This document shows, one piece after another, positions 7,908 to 14,990 of a stretch of DNA of 21,942 bases. This stretch comes from Spongospora subterranea f. sp. subterranea. Lineage: Eukaryota > Endomyxa: Phytomyxea > Phytomyxea > Plasmodiophorida. Location: NCBI GenBank assembly GCA_049724395.1, contig JAUGWO010000321.1, positions 1 through 21,942 on the forward strand. The letters are read 5' to 3'. Position 1 is the stretch's first letter. Each line of letters opens with the position of its first letter. The position numbers and the translations under genes were made by a program. The notes beneath the pieces were generated by a model. It worked only from the letters and a program-made list of their open reading frames with translations, was not told where the DNA came from and made no database searches.

Positions 7908-9579
7908 ACTGAGAAACAAACTAAGACGCAAACTACACACAGCGATACTCTCACACAAAAATGAAGCACAAATCATACAGATAAAAGAAGCACTAAACAA
8001 AGCTGCTATAGAATTTAAGCGACAATACGTCAAAGCCAAAAACAAGCACCTGACAAAAATGGTCAAAACAGCGTGTGAGGATAAGACAGGAGCACAAATC
8101 TGGAGACTGGTAAAACAGATCAGCCCACAAACAAACAAAAGAAGAATCAAATATGAAACTTACACCAACGAAGCAAAAGAAGAGGTAGAGAACATCGCCT
8201 CGAAGTTCGAAGAAATCTATTGTGCACCAGATCTCACACTGACAGAAATAGAAAAGAGGGAGCACGAACTGCTCCTTACAGAATTATTGAAGGAACGATT
8301 GAAAACACCAACAGCGAATATAACCACCAGAGAACTGGAAAGAGCAGTTAAAAAAGCCAAAAGCAAATCTGCTGGAGGAATCGACGGAATCCCCAACAGC
8401 CTGATTAAACATAAGTGCACAAATCACATAATCAAGGACACGTTCCTGAAAGCAATCAATACCGACATCATCGACACTGGGTGCTTTCCACAGGAAATGA
8501 AGATCGCCAAAATACGGCCACTACCTAAAACGAAACCAGGAGAATATCGACCGATATCATTATTGCCAAACATGGCAAAGATTGTGGAAGGAATAATTGA
8601 ACCCAGAATAAGACAACTAGCGAGCGAGCACATACCCGATAACCAATCTGGATGTCGGCCAGCCCACAGTACAACCCATGCACTGTTAAGACTGCTACAT
8701 AATGCAGGATTAGCGGCGGCAAAAGATCAACAATTCGCCATGATAGTATACGACTTCATGAAGGCATTCGATAGAGTGCAAGGAACACTGCTAATTCAGA
8801 AAATGAGGAGAATGGGGATAGATCCATATCTGATATTACTGATTAATGACTGGCTAACAAACAAAATATTTAAGGTGAATTATAGAAACACCTCTTCTAA
8901 ATTACATAGACAGGAGAATGGTATTCCACAGGGATCCAGTATAAGTGTGTTGTTGTGGATAATCTACATATATGACGCCCCTTTAGAGACTAATAACAGT
9001 AATGTGTATGTGGATGACACAACACAATGGGCTATTGGAGACACAAAACAGGAAGTACTCACAAAATTGAGAAGTGATAGCACCAAATTACAGCAGTGGT
9101 GTAAAGACAACAGGATCAAAATCCAATGGCTCAAAACAAACATTCTATTCAATGAATACTCACCCACAGACAAATTAACTATAAATGGACAAACGATCCA
9201 GACAACAAAAACAGTGCAATATCTCGGAGCAACGCTGAACGCCAATAACGAAAATAACTACTCAACTTTCACAATTCAACTGACAGAAGTGGCCAACGAT
9301 ATAAGGAAAAGATGTAAACTGGCACGAGAAATGAGAAAATACCGGATACCATACAGAACATATCAACAGATATGTCGAGGATTTATAGGAGGGAAACTGA
9401 ACTATTACCTACCCTGGTTGGCAGGAGAAATCAACAAGAACATGAGTAGGACATTGCCCTACGCCATATTTTTAAGTTCATGGCCGGTTCCAGGAGGCTC
9501 CGCCGCTCAAAACGGACCTTGGTCCAAACTCAAAAAGGCTCTGGCGGAAGGTTTGGACCGAGGTTCTAAGGTACACTGA
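7861..9579 (+). CDS. LINE ORF2 C-part: reverse transcriptase
   Basis: This frame overlaps the end of the OTU frame by 47 bp in a different phase and has no good start of its own, so it is the rest of ORF2 after an internal deletion. A basic helical linker (residues about 5-140) leads to the reverse transcriptase: KSKSAGGIDGIPN, YRPISLLPN, NQSGCRPAHST, the catalytic Asp in MIVYDFMKAFDRV, GIPQGSSISVLLW, the catalytic VYVDDTTQWA, and QYLGATLN. This is the LINE-type RT order (motifs 0-7) and fits the Jockey/CR1/I-like group. It would copy element RNA at a nick in the target. After WLAGEINK the frame passes into the GC-richer 3' tail, so the normal C-terminal region seems shortened. The two YVDD Asp residues are present. 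Confidence 0.8.
   Translation: MNRCQFWNVHLKEALKLRNKLRRKLHTAILSHKNEAQIIQIKEALNKAAIEFKRQYVKAKNKHLTKMVKTACEDKTGAQIWRLVKQISPQTNKRRIKYETYTNEAKEEVENIASKFEEIYCAPDLTLTEIEKREHELLLTELLKERLKTPTANITTRELERAVKKAKSKSAGGIDGIPNSLIKHKCTNHIIKDTFLKAINTDIIDTGCFPQEMKIAKIRPLPKTKPGEYRPISLLPNMAKIVEGIIEPRIRQLASEHIPDNQSGCRPAHSTTHALLRLLHNAGLAAAKDQQFAMIVYDFMKAFDRVQGTLLIQKMRRMGIDPYLILLINDWLTNKIFKVNYRNTSSKLHRQENGIPQGSSISVLLWIIYIYDAPLETNNSNVYVDDTTQWAIGDTKQEVLTKLRSDSTKLQQWCKDNRIKIQWLKTNILFNEYSPTDKLTINGQTIQTTKTVQYLGATLNANNENNYSTFTIQLTEVANDIRKRCKLAREMRKYRIPYRTYQQICRGFIGGKLNYYLPWLAGEINKNMSRTLPYAIFLSSWPVPGGSAAQNGPWSKLKKALAEGLDRGSKVH
9514..9566 (+). other. LINE 3' terminal hairpin
   Basis: Arms GGACCTTGGTCCAAAC (9514-9529) and GTTTGGACCGAGGTTC (9551-9566) are complementary at 14 of 16 positions around a 21-nt loop. 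They lie just before the nine-A tail (9587-9595). A structured 3' end recognised by the reverse transcriptase is common in LINEs; that role is inferred. Confidence 0.6.
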
Positions 9580-9607
9580 TATCGGTAAAAAAAAAGGCGC
9601 AATTATT

Positions 9608-11280
9608 TTAATTTTCATATTCGAGATGTGAACTTGTGAAACCGTCCACTCTATTGACGCTGACGTTTAAAAAGAACGTTTGCACAGTTTCTTTTGTACA
9701 AATATCCGGCAATTCAACGGAGTATGAATCCGAGACTGCCGATTTTCTAACCAATATACAGTGCAATCGAACATTGTTTGCTTGATTGTCGCTGAGTGGG
9801 ACTGATTCGATTAACCTAAACTTGGAATACCCTTTCTTGAACACAGCTAAAATGAGCCAATTCTTGCCCCCGTGCTTAATGACCCTTCCTCGTGAAATCA
9901 AATCGTCACTAGAAACATCGTGGTGACGCAACCGAGTATACCAGCGCCCTTGTAGTGATCGATGTTGTTGAAGATTAAACTACCGCGAAACACTGTTACT
10001 TGGCAAACATTTACTTGCCGCGACAGCGACGTTGAAGGAAGAATCAAATAGGTGCATCCTCTGCAATAAATCTGAAAACCCGATAATGGAATCGGCATCG
10101 AAGCTTTCATTAATTTCTTGATCAACAGCATCAGGTTCATCGTCAATCTGAGCAGACATGTCTGGGAACTCGAAATCAGTTACATCAGAAGGCTGCTCCA
10201 ACGCCCATGCAAGGCGCGACGAAAGTATTTCCATGATAATTGAATCATCATGTCGAATATGGTCGTTTAGAAGATCTTAGCTCGATTGTTCGGCAACTGT
10301 ATCATATTTGATGGCCTTGGTCAATATGCAGCGGAAATGATCGAAGGAAACAATTTCCTGGCAGAATTTCGATTTTTGAAATGAGGCAACGCCAGCAGTG
10401 CGAAGTAAGTTAGACATACCAATCGACACTTCATTGATTATCGGTCTAATATATTCGAAAAGACGGCTAGCCACATGATCACGAGGGTTTTCTGGCAGAG
10501 TTACTCCGAATCGTCTGAATCTGGAATCACGATTCCAGACCTGTACCGCTTCGGGGTATGCCGAGAAATGTTTTCGACAAATGCCGAAAGAGTGCTAAAT
10601 ACCCTTTTCCATCGCGACCTCCTACATTGAGGTTGCTATTGCACGCAGACTCAAAAAAACGATGAACCTTGTCCGTGTACTGACAAAAACCACGAGCAGT
10701 GAATTCCCGATCGAAAATCCGGCATAATCCGAAAACGTGTTCACAAGGCTCCTCGAAACATAACCTTGGATCAACAACTGCATTATTGGCAAATAAAAAC
10801 AACGAACCGATACAGTGGAGAATAAGGTTAAGCCGAGTGATGCGATGGATGCCAGTAACTGAGTGAAACCAAATCAGGGAACTCCAAACATAGGCGATTC
10901 TAGCGCGCCAATCCAGATTTCGTTCGTTTGTAGCTGAAATAAGCAAACGAAGAAAAACCAGACAAAGTGCAAGACAAGCCTTGTTCTCATTTCGGTGCAT
11001 TTGTTGTTAAAATCTGAGAAGTCGAAGGATGTTTTTGTAATTTGAATAGTTGACAGGTTACGTTCAGGTTACCTTCTCGACGACTTCAGGCCATGACGAA
11101 TTGTACCAAAATTTGCCTTAATTCTTTCAGGACCTATATTTTGGAAGTTAGTAAAGTTTTGGTAGTACTTGCTCTACATATAGCGGAAACTATTTGTGCA
11201 AGTGCATGGCCAGGACCATGGCCATGCCTCACGCCCGTGGACAGCGGGCAATATTTCAACAGAAAGCTCAACAACTTCAT
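9608..11280 (-). CDS. Unnamed EEPCEH-family protein, split or decayed gene
   Basis: Reading from about 11,280 down, minus-strand frames give a consistent protein: SPERIKANFGTIRHGLKS (about 11,130-11,075); then NLDWRARIAYVWSSLIWF and LNLILHCIGSLF followed by DPRLCFEEPCEHVFGLCRI, REFT and RDGKGYLALF (to 10,527); then a long frame from about 10,530 to the stop at 9608 (LPENPRDHVASRLFEYIRP ... KHGGKNWLILAVFKKGY). The core looks like a protein family of unknown function that I remember only from uncharacterised protist and fungal proteins; this is recollection, not a search. A 35-nt intron candidate (11,134-11,168) has GTACTA..TACTAAC..TATAG. The second junction (donor 11,072, acceptor near 10,934 or 11,014) is unsettled. 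A frame change near 10,530 and in-frame stops at 10,277-10,279 and 9,980-9,982 remain; the latter could be removed by a 75-nt GTAGTT..TTTCTAG intron. It is either a many-exon gene or a decayed copy. Confidence 0.5.
11134..11168 (-). other. Candidate 35-nt spliceosomal intron
   Basis: On the minus strand the segment begins GTACTACC and ends AATATAG, with a perfect TACTAAC branch site (reverse complement at 11,147-11,153) 13-14 nt before the acceptor. Splicing it joins AICRA to SPERIKANFG in frame. Confidence 0.5.
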
Positions 11281-11693
11281 TGCCAACAAACTGAAATATA
11301 TACGTTGTCAAGCTGATCATATGTATGTGCTATCTACGATATGGAATTTCAATTAGTATATTATGAGACCATGGGGATTTCCGAAGTCTCTCTGAAGGGG
11401 TGTGTTGGTACGGCGACAATCTACCTAGCCTAATAAACACTTTCTACTAACTGAAAAGGCTAAAGTCATTTGTGAGTTGATGAACATTGATTGATGTGCC
11501 GAATTTGAAAATTCCTCCCACTGTATTGGCTAGCACGTTTTGTTTCGGCTTCCGAACCTGAATTGGTTCGGCTTTCCTGTGAATAATGACATTCTTTGAT
11601 GTTGATCATCAGATAAATCGATACGACTGACCAACGAAGGACGAAATTAGAATGGACATCAAACCATTATGTCACTGAAAAAAAGGGTCCAGT
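11281..11693. other. Intergenic, nothing recognised
   Basis: Possible upstream exon sequence of the minus-strand gene ends near 11,340. The rest holds no credible long frame, repeat or RNA gene. It would contain the promoters of the two diverging genes. Confidence 0.4.
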
Positions 11694-12980
11694 ATGGGAA
11701 TGACGCAGTTTGGCCGGGCCGCAGTTTTGCTCATGGATCCAGCTGTGGACGTGGACCACGTAAGTCCGGAAATAGCCATGACTCCTCACGGTATTCTTCT
11801 TCATAGCGGAGCCTCTCCATTCGCTTCAAGCCACGTCACGTGTCCAGAAAAACTGGACGACTTTTGTCGGGTCGACTGTCTACACTCGTTCATTGACACC
11901 CACTGCTTGTAACGAAACCAAGTCACTTGGGCGTTCTGTTATTGTAATTGGCGGCACTAACGTTACGGAGATGCCACCGCGAACGGGATCTTTCGTTAAG
12001 GAAGCGGATACGCGATTCTCTCAGGAGTCAACACTGCTAATCGACCGATTGCGAAAAGAAGGTTCGACGTTGTCCTATAGTTGGGGCCTGATCTCACATT
12101 TTTTTATATAGTGGAACACTGGAAGTTAATGTACTTTATTAGCTGTCAGGAACTGGACCGTTTACGGTCCAACGACCAGCGTGTGTTGACTCCTGAGCCA
12201 GTTCAACCTCAAGTCCTGTATGATAGGACATTTTCGTCGACTGGGCATATCCCCCCGTCGGCTAGGATGGTCAATGCGTCCCAGCATATATACCCCGCGA
12301 TCACCGATCAGGCGTGCGATCCCGGCCACCAGACTCTTGGCGATTTCTGGGCCTCACAGAAAGTTCAACCTCTCGTGCAGCATCAGGTTCCGTATCCAGC
12401 TGTGAACTCGGTAGGAGTCAACTTTTTACAGAATTTCGCCCAGAATAAACGACCAACTCCTGACTTTAATGATGCGCAACCACAAGCTGTTTTCCATTAT
12501 TCCAACGCACACCAAAGGCGCATCGAATCCAAATGTGTTTCTGTGGATCAGAAATCATACGGTTCAGGTCCCCCTACCAAATCACAGATTCGTCTTCAAA
12601 TCCGGGATCCGTCGACAATTCAAGATCGAAGGATACTATCGTCAGGTATACAGAACCAACGGTACATGGTGATGGACGACCCTTCAAAATATCAATTCCA
12701 GCTTAACATCAATGCTGGTCTTGAGACGCTTGCCACTGGCTTCACTGGCCTGACGTTGAATGTTGACAATATCTACGAGACCACGTTCCAGTTTCTGAAT
12801 CCGTCCATGCCCCGGGCAATTCTGAACGAGGTCAATCATCATATTGGGCCCGGGGCTCGTGTTCCTGTTGGCAAACCATGTCAGTGGAACCACAACAGTC
12901 AGTTTTCAATCCGTCTCGATGCCACTTCACGATCGGTCAACGAAGCGACGTCTCGTACAACAATGCAGTCGGGTTGGTGA
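11694..12980 (+). CDS. Unrecognised split gene
   Basis: ATG 11,694 opens MGMTQFGRAAVLLMDPAVDVDH. The frame then meets a canonical donor GTAAGT at 11,760 and an acceptor TTCATAG at 11,806 (47-nt intron, phase 0), continuing RSLSIRFKPRHVSRKTGR. A further frame (about 11,900-12,080, SLGRSVIVIGGTNVTEMPPR) and a long one (from about 12,153, ELDRLRSNDQRVLTPEPVQP, to TGA 12,980) follow. Their joins are not settled: a 70-nt GTTGGG..CTGTCAG segment before 12,152 is a candidate, but its phase does not close. The long part is Gln/Pro/Asn-rich and polar, without membrane segments, and ends SRTTMQSGW. I do not recognise the family. Gene reality rests on the good first intron and the uninterrupted 270-residue last frame. 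Confidence 0.5.
11760..11806 (+). other. Candidate 47-nt intron
   Basis: GTAAGT donor and TTCTTCATAG acceptor, phase 0. The unspliced frame stops at 11,910-11,912, while splicing moves it into a basic, plausible frame. Confidence 0.5.
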
Positions 12981-13693
12981 TAAACTTATTTATGGGTGGC
13001 TTGTTTTTTGATGTTGGCATTTGTTTTTTAGTTTCCCCAAGTAATCGTGTCCTTATGAATGCCCGCCACGTAATCTGTTCGTGCGTCTTCATCTATGAAT
13101 CGTACCGGTCGAATGTGGCCGGCCATCCGTGCCTTACCCTTTCGTCCTATATTTATTATTCCAACGAGATTTTTCATCTGGCATTTATTAAAGGTTTCCA
13201 TCCGAATGGCAACTTTCAGATAAAATATTAATTTATTGTCGTTTCCCGCTCATGATATCTTGTTGAAAAAAAACATCACTGTTTGCCTATAAGAATCTTA
13301 AGCTTCTCTGCATGCGAATTTCATTTTTGACGTAAATCAGGAACCTCGATCGCATCCAAAACTCGGAACAACACGGTAAGCATAGCCGCATCAAACAACA
13401 CAGATACGCCCCGGTCGTTATTTGGTCGAAATAATCGGTCGAGTGTTGTCGGAAGTTAACGTCATACCTGTACTTGCCACAGTGCTACCTGGTCAAGAGT
13501 TGGCGATTAGAGTTCAGAAACCTTCTGTAGATGTTGTTTTATGGACAATAATATACATGGAAAACAGAAGAAATAACTAGGAGAACGGAGCCATTAGCGT
13601 CTGGAGGCGTGAACTTTTATCTTGGCCTATTGTAGTTTGAAAAAGTCCTGGAGCCAAGTTTGCGGGCTCTGCGCTGGATCATGATTTACCGCC
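12981..13693. other. Intergenic / 3' flanks, no clear gene
   Basis: A 117-residue plus frame covers 12,878-13,231 but is mostly a shadow of the previous exon, and its tail is hydrophobic low-value sequence. It may be the 3' UTR of the 11,694-12,980 gene. From 13,240 to 13,690 there is nothing I can support. Confidence 0.4.
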
Positions 13694-14281
13694 CTACGTA
13701 CAGATTTTCATCCATTTGCGTAAAGCCTTCTGTTCCAGATCACAATCCGGAGTCTGAGCTTGAAATGATGCCGGCCGACCCCCAGATGGCAGAGAAACTG
13801 GCATCGTCTTGTCGGGAAGTTTCATCACCATTTCCAACTCCGTAATCGAATACGGAATCTCCGATTTTGTCGACGCTGACGTGATGATAATTTCGTCCTC
13901 ACCGCTGGCTTCATGCCTAGCCCATGTAGAGTATATGGGTTCAGGCCTTGACACTTTATGATGATTGGTGTATGGTGACGATACAGCAACAGATGTATAG
14001 GCGACCAACATGTCATAAAAGATTGATGCAGCACCATTAGGGATACGATTACCACTCTCGACTTTTACAGGAATAGCACTATGCATTTCTCTTCGAGCGG
14101 TGACGACTTGCATTTCCTGGGTCTCCTTTTTCAGGGCAAATGTCATGCCTGCATGATGTTTGAGAGCGGGTTTCTTCTTTAGCCGTCGCCTGCTGGCGTT
14201 TCTGGAGAAGGAGGCCGCCACAACAAAAGCGCCAATGGCAGCCACCATCCCAACAATGACCATGTCGGAAACATTAGTCAT
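13694..14281 (-). CDS. Small single-pass membrane protein, unknown
   Basis: An unbroken 195-residue frame runs from ATG (14,281) to a stop at 13,694. Residues about 8-26 (MVIVGMVAAIGAFVVAASF) form one membrane segment, followed at once by a strongly basic stretch (RNASRRRLKKK). That predicts a signal-anchor with the remaining roughly 165 polar residues in the cytosol. The rest includes an acidic, Ser/Thr-rich part (EASGEDEIIITSASTKSEIP) and no motif I know. No intron is needed. It lies downstream of the SMPD4-like gene on the same strand, about 700 bp away. Function unknown; it reads like a lineage-specific protein. Confidence 0.55.
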   Translation of the reverse strand: MTNVSDMVIVGMVAAIGAFVVAASFSRNASRRRLKKKPALKHHAGMTFALKKETQEMQVVTARREMHSAIPVKVESGNRIPNGAASIFYDMLVAYTSVAVSSPYTNHHKVSRPEPIYSTWARHEASGEDEIIITSASTKSEIPYSITELEMVMKLPDKTMPVSLPSGGRPASFQAQTPDCDLEQKALRKWMKICT

Positions 14282-14990
14282 GTATGGAGACAGCGCAGAA
14301 AGAAATAACTATTTTCAGAACCAGACACGAGAACTAGAGTAACGGCTGCGCGCCCGCTCAGACTCTGAGACAGATATATCTGTTGTTTGTCAGCGTCGCC
14401 TTACAAACAACAGCGCTGTCCTAGGCAACGTCGAAAAATGGTTTGTCACACTAATTCAGTCGGCGCAGTTTTCAACACACTTGAGATGCGGCGAAATTTT
14501 ATCACTGTTGTGGTTAGACGTCAGCAGATGTTGAACCCTTGAAGTCGTACCTGATGTATAACGACACTTGATGATGCTCCGAACAGTGATTAAAGCTTTG
14601 TTTTGCTAGGGTGAAGCCATGTTTCTGCGACGATCGTTTTTGTACCTCATTTTGATAGGGCTTTCTGTCATATTGTTAGAGTGTTGCAACTGGTGTCTCA
14701 AAGTTTTAAATGCCAAGATAGTTCCACGTTGAAGATGAAATATTTATTGAATCAATGCGTGGTCATCTAGACATAAAAATTTTGGTGACATTGCTAAAAT
14801 GGTCTAGCACAACAACGCCGTCAAGGTTCACCAGATCGTTGTTCATTGTCGGATTCCTCGACGCGTGACTTAACAAGCTCATTGAACAGCGTTCACCCTC
14901 CGATTTCCGGTTCTCATTCGATGCTGAAATCAAATAAACGCGAGGACTGGTGTGATAATCAACAATTAATGAGTCCATCAAAATATTGGT
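14282..14990. other. Intergenic between two minus-strand genes
   Basis: It should hold the 3' UTR of the SMPD4-like gene and the promoter of the small membrane gene. A 72-residue minus frame at 14,763-14,981 follows the SMPD4 stop closely but has no recognisable content. No RNA gene or repeat is seen. Confidence 0.4.

Larger units (their letters stand above)
5797..9595 (+). mobile_element. Non-LTR retrotransposon (LINE) with OTU protease domain
   Basis: The parts in order are: a short ORF1 with 30-bp in-frame repeats (5797-6327); ORF2 opening at 6327 with an OTU cysteine-protease domain; the first strand of an APE-type endonuclease; a full set of LINE reverse-transcriptase motifs; a 3' hairpin (9514-9566); and a run of nine A (9587-9595). 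Base use changes sharply to A-rich coding on the plus strand compared with both flanks. The 5' border is set only by the preceding in-frame stop at 5794-5796 and by the end of the Gypsy remnant. No target-site duplication was identified. The copy is damaged: one in-frame TGA in ORF1, and most of the endonuclease missing with a frame change in ORF2. Confidence 0.8.

Noticed and set aside
10518-10542. Inverted repeat TCTGGAATC..GATTCCAGA in the EEPCEH gene
   Set aside because: It has nine-base arms only and sits inside coding-type sequence at a frame change. It is too short to call a terminator or element end, though it may mark a small rearrangement.
12684-12893. 69-residue minus frame opposite the unknown plus-strand gene
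   Set aside because: It lies wholly inside the long plus-strand frame and has no intron or motif support.
14763-14981. 72-residue minus frame directly after the SMPD4-like stop
   Set aside because: No recognisable content and no splice path that keeps the SMPD4 frame, since the preceding exon ends with a clear membrane anchor and stop. Treated as 3' flank.
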